From: Clostridia bacterium
Lineage (GTDB): Bacteria > Bacillota > DSM-521 > Neomoorellales > Neomoorellaceae
Reading direction: 5' to 3'
NCBI GenBank assembly: GCA_030445875.1
Contig: JASUSX010000098.1
Span: forward strand, 1-7,757
Length of the DNA: 7,757 nt
Shown: positions 1 to 6,395 of the stretch, in pieces
Layout: the number at the start of each line of letters is the position of its first letter
How positions within the stretch are numbered: position 1 is the stretch's first letter
Made by a program: the position numbers and the translations under genes
Notes under the pieces: generated by a model
The model's input: the letters and a program-made list of their open reading frames with translations, nothing else
Told to the model about the DNA's origin: nothing
Database searches by the model: none

Positions 1-939
1 GACCTGGCCCTGGGGGCGGTATCGATGTTGCTCTGGGCCTGCTTCGGCCTGGCCAGGAGCCAGGCCAGCCAGCGCACGGGACCAGAAGCCACCCTGGCCC
101 CGGCGGAGTTTAAGAACAGGCGAACCGCGTATATTACTGGGGCTACCCTGGCCGCCCTGGTCATAATCCTTTTTAGTGTTTCCTACCTGGCCGGTGTGGC
201 CAGCGCCCGCCAGGCAGCGGCAGCCCTGCAGCGCAACAACCTCCAGGCTACGGCCGCTTACCTGGCGGAAGCCGGCCGCTATGATCCCTTTACTGCTTCC
301 TATAACAGTGACCTGGCTGGTATTTACCTGAAGGAAGGGAAAACTAAAGAAGCAGTCGCCCTGGCCCTGGCAGCCAGCAAAAAGGATCCCTATAACCTGA
401 CCGTCCTGGGCCGCCTGGCCGAAGCGTACTGGCAGGCCGGCGATATTGAGCAGGCCGTAGCCACCCTGGAACACGCCCGCCAGGTTGCCCCCTGGGCGGG
501 TTCGGGTTGGGAAAACGTGGGCCAGGCTTATACTGCGGCTGGTATTAATTACCTGCAGGCCGGCCAGCAGGAGAAAGCCCGCCAGATGTTCCAGCAGGCA
601 GCGGACCTGCCCGGGAATATAAAAGCCAGGGTAGCCAGCCTGGGTGAATATAAGGACCTGCATCAACCCGGCGGGGTAGCTTTGACCCCGGCCATCCAGC
701 TGCGGGCGGGTATCGCCCAGTATTTCCTGGGCCGGGAAAGGGAAGCCGCGACCAACCTTAACGCCGCCGCCGGTGATGCTCGCCTAGAAGCGGAGGTCCA
801 GCTCTGGCAGGCCATCCTGGCCTATCACCAGGGTGATGTCGGGCAGGCCAGCCAGTTGCTGGCCGGGGTGCAAAAGGCCGACGCCAACCTCGCCAAACAG
901 TATGAACAGTTCAAGACCCTGCCGGTTCTTGCTAATTAG
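1..939 (+). CDS. C-terminal part of a membrane protein with TPR repeats, probably O-antigen ligase/polymerase family (5' end outside window)
   Basis: The reading frame is open from base 1 and ends at a TAG at 937-939, so this is the last 312 codons of a longer gene; the first Met in view (base 25) is internal. The first residues read DLALGAVSMLLWACFGLA, a hydrophobic stretch like the last part of the membrane domain of O-antigen ligase-type proteins. A basic linker and a second clear membrane helix follow (about bases 127-198, core AALVIILFSVSYLAG). The rest is soluble, Ala-rich and helical, with TPR-like repeats from about base 200 to 620 (for example NSDLAGIYLKEGKTKEAVAL and GRLAEAYWQAGDIEQAVATL) and further helical repeats to the end. 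By family analogy the TPR domain would lie on the outer face of the membrane and take part in surface glycan assembly. The TPR and membrane calls are seen directly; the ligase assignment is inferred from a short remnant and could be wrong. It ends 58 bases before the tetrapyrrole operon and has no evident link to it. Confidence 0.6.
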   Translation, partial: DLALGAVSMLLWACFGLARSQASQRTGPEATLAPAEFKNRRTAYITGATLAALVIILFSVSYLAGVASARQAAAALQRNNLQATAAYLAEAGRYDPFTASYNSDLAGIYLKEGKTKEAVALALAASKKDPYNLTVLGRLAEAYWQAGDIEQAVATLEHARQVAPWAGSGWENVGQAYTAAGINYLQAGQQEKARQMFQQAADLPGNIKARVASLGEYKDLHQPGGVALTPAIQLRAGIAQYFLGREREAATNLNAAAGDARLEAEVQLWQAILAYHQGDVGQASQLLAGVQKADANLAKQYEQFKTLPVLAN

Positions 940-962
940 GAACTTTTGCTGGTGAAAAAATC

Positions 963-991
963 TCGGCAAGAACAGTTACAGGTGGTATAAT
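963..991 (+). promoter_or_regulatory. Extended -10 sigma-A type promoter for the tetrapyrrole operon
   Basis: A perfect TATAAT lies at 986-991, preceded by TG at 983-984 (extended -10, TGnTATAAT). A 4/6 match to TTGACA, TCGGCA at 963-968, lies 17 bases upstream, the ideal spacing. It is in the only intergenic gap of the window, immediately before the operon. Counting the last base of the -10 box as -7, +1 falls on A998, the A of the polyprenyl synthase ATG, so a transcript from here would be leaderless or nearly so. The weaker -35 is compensated by the extended -10. The match is seen in the sequence; activity is inferred. Confidence 0.6.
980..985 (+). promoter_or_regulatory. Possible ribosome binding site of the polyprenyl synthase gene
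   Basis: AGGTGG at 980-985 lies 12 bases before the ATG at 998. This is a rather long spacing and the match to the anti-Shine-Dalgarno sequence is incomplete. The site abuts the TATAAT box, so only a transcript entering from upstream would carry it; a transcript starting at the promoter at 963-991 would not. Confidence 0.3.
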
Positions 992-997
992 TAAATT

Positions 998-1966
998 ATG
1001 AACGATTTGCCCCTCTGGCAGGAGGTACAGGCCGATTTACAACAGGTTGAGGTGGAATTACTTCGCCAGGCAGATGCCCCCGACCCGGTCTTAAGCCAGG
1101 CCGCCCGGCATCTCATCCAGGCAGGGGGGAAAAGGTTGCGCCCGGCTTTTGCTATCCTGGCGGCACGGTGCTGTGGCGCTCCCCTGGAACGGGTGTTACC
1201 CCTGGCAGTAGCCCTGGAAATGATCCATATGGCTAGCCTGGTCCATGACGACGTCATTGATGCCTCACCCCTCCGCCGGGGACGACCGACAGTCTGGACC
1301 CGCTGGGGCAAGGAGCTTTCCCTCCATACCGGGGATTATCTTTTTGCCCGTTCCTTGCTGCTGGTAGCGACCTACGATGACCCCCGTATCCCTTCGATTC
1401 TGGCCTCTACCAGTGTCAAGATGGTCCAGGGAGAACTGCACCAGCTGGCCGGGGCCTTTGACCTGGATGTTACCCTGCGCGACTATCTGAAGCGTATTTA
1501 CCGTAAGACAGCCCTGCTGATAGCTGCCAGTTGCCAGCTGGGGGCCATTGCCGCCGGGGCCAGGGAAGAGCTTATTCAGCACCTGTATCTTTATGGCCGC
1601 AACCTGGGAATGGCTTTCCAGATTACCGACGACGTCCTGGATATGGTAGCCGAACCGGAACGCCTGGGCAAACCCATAGGCAGCGACTTACGCCAGGGGG
1701 TTATTACCCTACCGGCGATTTATGCTTTGCGGACCTGCGCCAAAAAACAGAAGTTAATCTGTCTTTTAGCCCGGAGGGATAAAACGACCGTAGAAATACA
1801 GGAACTTATTCAACTCATCAAGAATTGCGGGGGCATAGATTACGCCCTGGGACTGGCAGAGAGATATCTCGCCCGGGCAAGGCAACACGCTGTCTTTTTG
1901 CCAGCGGGGGCGGCCCGGGATACTTTAATGGGCCTGACGTATTATATAAGGGCGCGTGGTATTTAA
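998..1966 (+). CDS. hepT: Trans-polyprenyl diphosphate synthase (heptaprenyl/octaprenyl type, HepT/IspB family)
   Basis: This 322-residue protein condenses isopentenyl diphosphate units onto an allylic diphosphate to make a long prenyl chain, most likely the menaquinone side chain. Family marks are all present: GGKRLRP at residues 43-49 (diphosphate binding), the first Asp-rich motif DDVID at 84-88 followed by the arginines of LRRGRPT, and the second, DDVLD, at 211-215 followed by GKPIGSDLRQG. The residues four and five before the first motif are Ser and Ala, small side chains that in this family go with long products; exact chain length cannot be read. Length is normal for the family. The ATG at 998 is the first possible start because an in-frame TAA lies at 992-994, and GKR then falls at the usual distance from the N-terminus. 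HepT proteins in bacilli need a small partner subunit (HepS), which is not here. It is the first gene of the operon, and its stop overlaps the next start by one base (TAATG). Symbol given for the family; ispB is an equal alternative. Confidence 0.9.
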   Translation: MNDLPLWQEVQADLQQVEVELLRQADAPDPVLSQAARHLIQAGGKRLRPAFAILAARCCGAPLERVLPLAVALEMIHMASLVHDDVIDASPLRRGRPTVWTRWGKELSLHTGDYLFARSLLLVATYDDPRIPSILASTSVKMVQGELHQLAGAFDLDVTLRDYLKRIYRKTALLIAASCQLGAIAAGAREELIQHLYLYGRNLGMAFQITDDVLDMVAEPERLGKPIGSDLRQGVITLPAIYALRTCAKKQKLICLLARRDKTTVEIQELIQLIKNCGGIDYALGLAERYLARARQHAVFLPAGAARDTLMGLTYYIRARGI

Positions 1967-2610
1967 TGGGCTTTTATTCCATGGTGGTTGAACTGACGGA
2001 CCGGCCCTGCCTGGTAGTTGGCGGGGGGCACGTCGGTGAGCGCAAGGTTTTGCATTTGCTGGAAGCGGGAGCAAGGATTACCCTGGTAAGCCCGGAGGCG
2101 ACACGCACCCTGGCGGATCTGGCCCTAGCCAGGCAACTGGTCTGGTGGCGTCGCCTATACCAGCCCGGCGATCTCCAGGGAATGACCCTGGTTTTCGCCG
2201 TTACGGGTGATGCCACTCTCAATGCCCGGGTGGCGGCAGACTGCCAAAAGGCCGGGGTCCTGGTTAATGTCGCCGATGACCCGGAAAAGTGTTCCTTTAT
2301 TGTACCTGCCGTCCTCCGGCGCGGCGATCTGCAAATCGCCATTTCCACCGCAGGCAAAAGCCCGGCCCTGGCGCGCCAATTACGGCGGCAGCTGGAGGCG
2401 GAAATCGGGCCGGAATTCGGTCCCTGGGTGGATTTTTTGGGGGAAGTGCGTCCCTTCCTGAAGGAGGCCTGGCCCCACGACCAGAAACGGCGGGAAGAAC
2501 TGCTGCGGCGGTTGGCCGGTGACGAGATACTATTCCGCCTGGTGGCCAGGGGTAAAGAGGATCTAGCGAAGGAGCGAGTGAAGCAGTGTTTATCGTTGCC
2601 ACCGGTTTAA
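1966..2610 (+). CDS. Met8/SirC-like precorrin-2 dehydrogenase, possibly also sirohydrochlorin ferrochelatase
   Basis: This 214-residue protein matches the N-terminal part of CysG and yeast Met8. It oxidises precorrin-2 to sirohydrochlorin with NAD+, and in bifunctional members also inserts Fe2+ to give siroheme. The N-terminus carries the Rossmann signature LVVGGGHVGERKV (residues 16-28). The Asp pair in NVADD falls at 104-105, where the key Asp of CysG lies, and ISTAGKSPALAR (126-137) carries Ser127, close to the CysG Ser128. The C-terminal region (from about EIGPEFGPW) fits the Met8 dimerisation/helical domain. I chose ATG 1966, which overlaps the preceding stop by one base, because MGFYSMVVELTDRPCLVVGG aligns with the usual family start. 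The frame stays open further upstream (to an ATG at 1825), but that stretch is not family-like and lies inside the previous gene; ATG 1981 would trim the first strand. The ribosome site is weak (AAGGG, 1948-1952), consistent with translational coupling. SirC of Bacillus megaterium is dehydrogenase-only, so chelatase activity is uncertain. Confidence 0.87.
   Translation: MGFYSMVVELTDRPCLVVGGGHVGERKVLHLLEAGARITLVSPEATRTLADLALARQLVWWRRLYQPGDLQGMTLVFAVTGDATLNARVAADCQKAGVLVNVADDPEKCSFIVPAVLRRGDLQIAISTAGKSPALARQLRRQLEAEIGPEFGPWVDFLGEVRPFLKEAWPHDQKRREELLRRLAGDEILFRLVARGKEDLAKERVKQCLSLPPV
2569..2574 (+). promoter_or_regulatory. Ribosome binding site of hemA
   Basis: AAGGAG lies 11 bases before the GTG at 2586, inside the coding region of the upstream dehydrogenase. 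It supports the GTG start, for which no ATG alternative exists near the conserved N-terminus. Confidence 0.65.
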
Positions 2611-3911
2611 ACCATCGCACGGCGCCGGTAGAAATCAGGGAACAACTGGCTTTCGCCCGTCACGGTTTACCGGGGGCCCTGCAACAGCTACGCGCCAGGA
2701 ACGGCGTTGCCGGGTGTGTAATTTTAAGCACCTGCAACCGGACCGAAATCTATGTCACCTGCCAGCAGGAGGAAACGGGAACCAGGGCTAGCAAGGGTTT
2801 CCTGGGCTCTTACTGCCAGATGGATATTAAGAACCTGGAAGGTTACCTTTATACCATGAGTACCCGCCATGCCGTCCGCCATCTCTTCCGGGTGGCTGCA
2901 GGCCTCGATTCCATGATCCTCGGTGAGGACCAGGTCCTGGCCCAGGTGGCCGAAGCCTACGAGATGGCCCGGCAAACAGGAACCACGAACAACATCCTGA
3001 ATACCCTCTGGCAGCAGGCGATTACCGTCGGTAAACGGGTGAGGACGGAAACCTGTATCGACCGCAACACGCTATCCATCAGCTACGCGGCTGTGGAACT
3101 GGCCCGCCAGGTTTTTCAGGGGCAACTCCAGGGCCGGGTTGTCCTGGTAATTGGGGCGGGGAAGATGAGCACCCTGGCGGCCCGCTACCTGAAGGATAAA
3201 GGCGTGACCACGGTACTGGTTTCTAACCGTTCCTATGACCGGGCTGTAGCCCTGGCCTCAAGTATTGGCGGCCAGGCCGTGCGCCTGGATGCCCTGGATG
3301 AATACCTGGCCCGGGCCGATATTGTGATCAGCTGCACAGCAGCCAGCCACTATATCCTGCGCCGGGAACAGGTGGCCAGGGTACGGGCAACCCGGCCGGA
3401 TACCCCCCTGATGTTCATTGACATTGCTGTTCCCCGGGATATTGAGCCCGCCATTGGTGACCTGCCCGGGGTCCAACTCTATGATATTGATGACTTGCAG
3501 CAGGTGGTCCTGGCTAACCTGGAAGAACGGCAGTATGCCGCGCGCCAGGCGGAGACTATTATCACGGCTGAAGTCGATGCCTTTTTCCGCTGGCTGGGCT
3601 CGTTATATGTAGTGCCGACCATCGTAGCCTTAAAGGAGAGGGCTGAAACCATTAAAAGGGCCGAACTGGAGCGGGCCTGCAACCGCCTGGGAGAATTGAC
3701 GCCCAGGGAACGAAAAATTATCGCTTCCCTGGCCAGCTCCATTATCAACCAGTTCCTGCACGACCCTATCGTGAATCTGAAGCAAGCTGCCCTGACGCCG
3801 CGGGGCCATCTGTACGCCGAAGCCCTGCAGGAACTATTTGCTCTGCCTTTGGCCGGGGAAGGCTCCCCCGTGGGAAAGGCAACGGCGGCGGAAGGAGGGG
3901 GCAATCTATGA
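2586..3911 (+). CDS. hemA: Glutamyl-tRNA reductase
   Basis: HemA reduces the glutamate on tRNA-Glu to glutamate-1-semialdehyde with NADPH, the committed step of C5-pathway tetrapyrrole synthesis in the cytosol. The 441-residue protein has the standard order. The catalytic N-terminal domain begins FIVATGLNHRTAPVEIRE and carries the nucleophile Cys50 in LSTCNRTEIYV, the same number as in Escherichia coli. AAGLDSMILGEDQVLAQV follows. The NADPH-binding domain has GAGKM at 190-194, and a C-terminal helical dimerisation domain contains LTPRERKIIASLASSIINQ. Start is GTG 2586, giving a 25-base overlap with the upstream gene. The last residues (from about GEGSPVGKATAAEGGG) are low in complexity; their codons also form the ribosome site of hemC, so this tail may reflect that overlap more than protein function. 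The usual partner HemL (aminomutase) is not in the window. HemA is often feedback-regulated by heme, but nothing in this sequence shows it. Confidence 0.97.
   Translation: MFIVATGLNHRTAPVEIREQLAFARHGLPGALQQLRARNGVAGCVILSTCNRTEIYVTCQQEETGTRASKGFLGSYCQMDIKNLEGYLYTMSTRHAVRHLFRVAAGLDSMILGEDQVLAQVAEAYEMARQTGTTNNILNTLWQQAITVGKRVRTETCIDRNTLSISYAAVELARQVFQGQLQGRVVLVIGAGKMSTLAARYLKDKGVTTVLVSNRSYDRAVALASSIGGQAVRLDALDEYLARADIVISCTAASHYILRREQVARVRATRPDTPLMFIDIAVPRDIEPAIGDLPGVQLYDIDDLQQVVLANLEERQYAARQAETIITAEVDAFFRWLGSLYVVPTIVALKERAETIKRAELERACNRLGELTPRERKIIASLASSIINQFLHDPIVNLKQAALTPRGHLYAEALQELFALPLAGEGSPVGKATAAEGGGNL
3892..3898 (+). promoter_or_regulatory. Strong ribosome binding site of hemC
   Basis: AAGGAGG lies nine bases before the ATG at 3908, within the last codons of hemA. 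Near-ideal match and spacing; it fixes the hemC start at the ATGA overlap. Confidence 0.8.
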
Positions 3912-4849
3912 AGGAGATAAAGGTGGGATCCAGGGAGAGCGAGCTCGCCCGCTGGCAGGCCCGCTGGGTCATGGAGGCCCTGAAGCAGGCCTGGCCGGAG
4001 GTGACCTTTCGCCTGGTTACCCTTAAAACTAAGGGTGATAAAATCCTGGACGTGGCCCTGGCGCGGATTGGCGATAAGGGCCTTTTTACCAAGGAACTGG
4101 AACTGGCCCTCCTGGATGGGGTTATCGATATGGCCGTCCATAGTATGAAGGATATGCCCACCAGCCTGCCCGCAGGCCTCAGTATAGGCGCCGTGGGGCC
4201 GCGGGAGAACCCTGCTGATGTCCTTATTTCCCCGGCGGGTTATACCCTGGCCACCCTGCCGGTTAAAGCCAGGGTAGGAACGAGCAGCTTACGCCGCAAG
4301 GCCCAGCTAGCCCATATCCGGCCGGATCTAGAGCTGGTAGACCTGCGGGGTAACGTCTCTACCCGCCTGGCCAAGATGGAACGGGAAGGGATGGCGGCCA
4401 TCGTCCTGGCTGCCGCCGGAATAAAACGCTTAAACCATGGCCGTCTCCTGGGTGAACCCCTCCCCTACCACCTCTGCCTGCCAGCAGTAGGGCAGGGGGC
4501 TATCGGCGTTGAGATCCGCGCTGGTGATGGGGAGATCGCCAGGCTGTTAGCGGCCATCAACCATGCTCCCTCAGCCGCGGCTGTGCGCGCCGAGAGGGCC
4601 TTCCTGGGAGCCCTGGAGGGGGGCTGCCAGATACCCATTGGCGCCCTGGCCACCGTTGAAGGTGACGCCCTGGTCCTCCAGGGGATGGTAGCCAGCCTGG
4701 ATGGCCGGCAGGTCATAAGGGATATCGCTTCCGGGGGCACGGCCCACCCGGAAACCGCCGGCCAGGAACTGGCCAGCAAATTACTGGCCCGGGGGGCGGG
4801 GGCCATCCTGCAGGAGGTAAGAAATAAAGGTGGCAATTCCCACAGGTAA
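3908..4849 (+). CDS. hemC: Porphobilinogen deaminase (hydroxymethylbilane synthase)
   Basis: HemC polymerises four porphobilinogen molecules head to tail into hydroxymethylbilane, using a covalently bound dipyrromethane cofactor. The 313-residue length is typical. Visible marks are the N-terminal VGSRESELARWQA, the region GDKGLFTKELELALL, the catalytic Asp82 in HSMKDMPT (Asp84 in Escherichia coli), GTSSLRRKAQL and LRGNVSTRLAKM with the substrate-binding arginines, LPAVGQGAIGVE, and Cys240 in GGCQIPIG, the cofactor attachment site (Cys242 in Escherichia coli). All expected active-site residues are present. The ATG at 3908 overlaps the hemA stop in an ATGA arrangement. The gene ends in TAA at 4847-4849, 20 bases inside the next gene. 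Confidence 0.97.
   Translation: MKEIKVGSRESELARWQARWVMEALKQAWPEVTFRLVTLKTKGDKILDVALARIGDKGLFTKELELALLDGVIDMAVHSMKDMPTSLPAGLSIGAVGPRENPADVLISPAGYTLATLPVKARVGTSSLRRKAQLAHIRPDLELVDLRGNVSTRLAKMEREGMAAIVLAAAGIKRLNHGRLLGEPLPYHLCLPAVGQGAIGVEIRAGDGEIARLLAAINHAPSAAAVRAERAFLGALEGGCQIPIGALATVEGDALVLQGMVASLDGRQVIRDIASGGTAHPETAGQELASKLLARGAGAILQEVRNKGGNSHR
4812..4818 (+). promoter_or_regulatory. Ribosome binding site of the cobA-hemD fusion
   Basis: AGGAGGT at 4812-4818 lies 11 bases before GTG 4830. An in-frame TAA at 4818-4820 excludes any longer protein. A second GTG at 4851 is possible but much further from this site and would remove the first seven residues, close to the SAM-binding loop. Confidence 0.75.
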
Positions 4850-6395
4850 AGTGTATCTGGTCGGCGCCGGCCCTGGCGATGCCGGTCTGCTAACTATCAA
4901 AGGGCAGGAATGTCTGGCCCGGGCCGAAGTGGTGGTCTACGACCGGCTTATCAACCCGGTCCTCCTGGATTATGCTCCGAAAGAGAGCGAAAAAATCTAT
5001 GTTGGCAAAGCGCCCCACCGCCACGCCCTGAGCCAGGAAGAAATAAACGCCCTGCTGGTAAACCTAGCCCGCCAGGGCAAGCGGGTGGTCCGCCTAAAAG
5101 GTGGAGACCCCTTCGTCTTTGGCCGCGGCGGGGAGGAAGCCCTGGCCCTCCGGGGCCAGGATATACCCTATGAAGTGGTGCCCGGGGTCACGGCAGCCAT
5201 CGCCGTGCCCGCCTACGCAGGTATTCCGGTCACCCATCGCGGCCTGGCTTCAACGGTGGCCTTCATTACCGGCAATGAGGACCCCGATAAAGAGCACAGT
5301 GCCATTAATTGGGAGGGGCTGGCCAGAGCGGTAGATACCCTGGTTTTTTTAATGGGTATGGCCAACCTGGCCCCTATCGTCGACCGGCTGCTGGCCCTGG
5401 GCCGGCCGCCCGATACCCCGGTCGCCCTCATCCGCTGGGGCACCAGGGCTGAACAAGAAACCCTGGTTGGTACCCTGGCCAGTATTAAGGGACAAGCCCA
5501 AGCGGCAGGTTTTAGCAACCCGGCTATTATTGTTGTCGGCCAGGTGGTCGCTTTGCGTTCTGCCCTGGCCTGGCTGGAAGATAAACCCCTCTTCAGTCGC
5601 CGGATAGTGGTTACCCGTCCCCAGGGACGGGCTGCTAACATAGCCCGCCGCCTGACTGAACTGGGGGCCGAGGTATTAGCCTTTCCGGCCATTACCCTCA
5701 AACCTCCGGCTGACTGGGCGCCCCTGGATGCTGCCCTGGATACTGTCCAGGAATATGACTGGCTAATCTTTACCAGTGCCAGTGCCGTTCATTACTTCTG
5801 CTGGCGTTTGCAGGCCAGGCGCCGGGACATCCGCACCCTGACCGGGATCAAAATAGCTGCCATCGGCCCGGCCACAGCCCGGGCTCTAGAGGAACGGGGC
5901 CTGTTCCCGGCCTGGCAGCCGGACGAGTATGTAGCTGAAGCCCTGGCTGCCGGCCTGGGCCCGTCCCTGCAGGGGCAGCGGGTCCTCCTGCCCCGGGCCG
6001 ATATTGCTCGCCCCTTCCTGGCGGAGGACCTCCGCCGCCGGGGGGCGGAGGTAAAAGAAGTCACCGTCTACCGGACGGTATCAGGAGCGGGCGAGGTAGC
6101 TCCATTACAGCAACTGCTGGCTGCGGGGAGGGTGACAGCCGTTACTTTCACCAGCTCCTCCACCGTCCGTTCCCTCCTGGCAGCCCTGGGTGGGGGAGCC
6201 CTCACCCTGTTGCAGAGGGTAGATATCTTCTGTATCGGGCCCATTACGGCGGCTACAGCCCGGGAGGCGGGCCTAACGGTCACGGCTACGGCTGGGGAGT
6301 ATACAGAAGAGGGCCTGATCCAAGTGATCCTGGACTACTATGCTCTTCGGAAGGCAGGTGAGGTGAGTGATCAGCCTGACCAAACTCCTTTTTAA
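4830..6395 (+). CDS. cobA/hemD: Fused uroporphyrinogen-III C-methyltransferase (CobA) / uroporphyrinogen-III synthase (HemD)
   Basis: This 521-residue two-domain protein carries two successive activities. Residues about 5-248 are the SAM-dependent methyltransferase that methylates uroporphyrinogen III at C2 and C7 to give precorrin-2. They show VGAGPGDAGLLTIKG (SAM loop, glycines 12-16), VVYDRLI, RLKGGDPFVFGRGGEE from residue 88, VVPGVTAAIAVPAYAGIPVT, MGMANL and the C-terminal NPAIIVVGQVV. Residues about 255-512 are uroporphyrinogen-III synthase, which closes hydroxymethylbilane with inversion of ring D: RRIVVTRPQGRA, YDWLIFTSASAV, IAAIGPATARAL, GQRVLLPRADIARPFL, VTFTSSSTVRSL and CIGPITAATAREAGL. 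Such fusions are known in clostridia. Joining the two domains could favour flow to precorrin-2, and so to siroheme and corrinoids, over the protoporphyrin branch; that is inference. Start GTG 4830 overlaps hemC by 20 bases. The final residues (from about RKAGEVSDQP) run past the HemD fold and overlap the next start by 29 bases. Confidence 0.95.
   Translation: MAIPTGKVYLVGAGPGDAGLLTIKGQECLARAEVVVYDRLINPVLLDYAPKESEKIYVGKAPHRHALSQEEINALLVNLARQGKRVVRLKGGDPFVFGRGGEEALALRGQDIPYEVVPGVTAAIAVPAYAGIPVTHRGLASTVAFITGNEDPDKEHSAINWEGLARAVDTLVFLMGMANLAPIVDRLLALGRPPDTPVALIRWGTRAEQETLVGTLASIKGQAQAAGFSNPAIIVVGQVVALRSALAWLEDKPLFSRRIVVTRPQGRAANIARRLTELGAEVLAFPAITLKPPADWAPLDAALDTVQEYDWLIFTSASAVHYFCWRLQARRRDIRTLTGIKIAAIGPATARALEERGLFPAWQPDEYVAEALAAGLGPSLQGQRVLLPRADIARPFLAEDLRRRGAEVKEVTVYRTVSGAGEVAPLQQLLAAGRVTAVTFTSSSTVRSLLAALGGGALTLLQRVDIFCIGPITAATAREAGLTVTATAGEYTEEGLIQVILDYYALRKAGEVSDQPDQTPF
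6356..6366 (+). promoter_or_regulatory. Ribosome binding region of the radical SAM gene, tandem AGGTGA
   Basis: AGGTGA occurs twice in overlapping tandem (6356-6361 and 6361-6366) directly before GTG 6367. Pairing through the first copy gives usable spacing (eight bases from AGG to the start); the second copy is too close. An in-frame TGA at 6364-6366 immediately precedes the GTG, so this is the earliest possible start. Confidence 0.5.

Noticed and set aside
925..973. Rho-independent terminator after the TPR protein gene
   Set aside because: The only inverted repeat has a 33-base loop and no T-run after the right arm.
1020..1026. Perfect AGGAGGT Shine-Dalgarno sequence inside the prenyl synthase gene
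   Set aside because: No in-frame start codon lies at suitable distance (the next GTG, at 1052, is 26 bases away), and a later start would cut the conserved N-terminal helix; it encodes Gln-Glu-Val by chance.
1898..1929. Possible internal promoter before the precorrin-2 dehydrogenase gene (TTGCCA at 1898-1903, TTTAAT at 1924-1929)
   Set aside because: Each box matches five of six bases, but the spacer is 20 bases, too long for a normal sigma-A promoter, and the genes are translationally coupled.
1825..1965. N-terminal extension of the precorrin-2 dehydrogenase frame upstream to an ATG at 1825
   Set aside because: The extra 47 residues are not family-like and lie entirely within the prenyl synthase gene in another frame; ATG 1966 gives the expected N-terminus and a TAATG junction.
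3696..3701. TTGACG resembling a -35 box inside hemA
   Set aside because: No acceptable -10 box at 16-18 bases downstream (best about three of six matches); it encodes part of the conserved LTPRE segment.
3479..4161. Long open frames on the minus strand opposite hemA, hemC and the fusion gene
   Set aside because: They lie opposite well-identified genes, have the low-complexity Arg/Pro/Ala-rich make-up of antisense frames in GC-rich DNA, and show no recognisable family.
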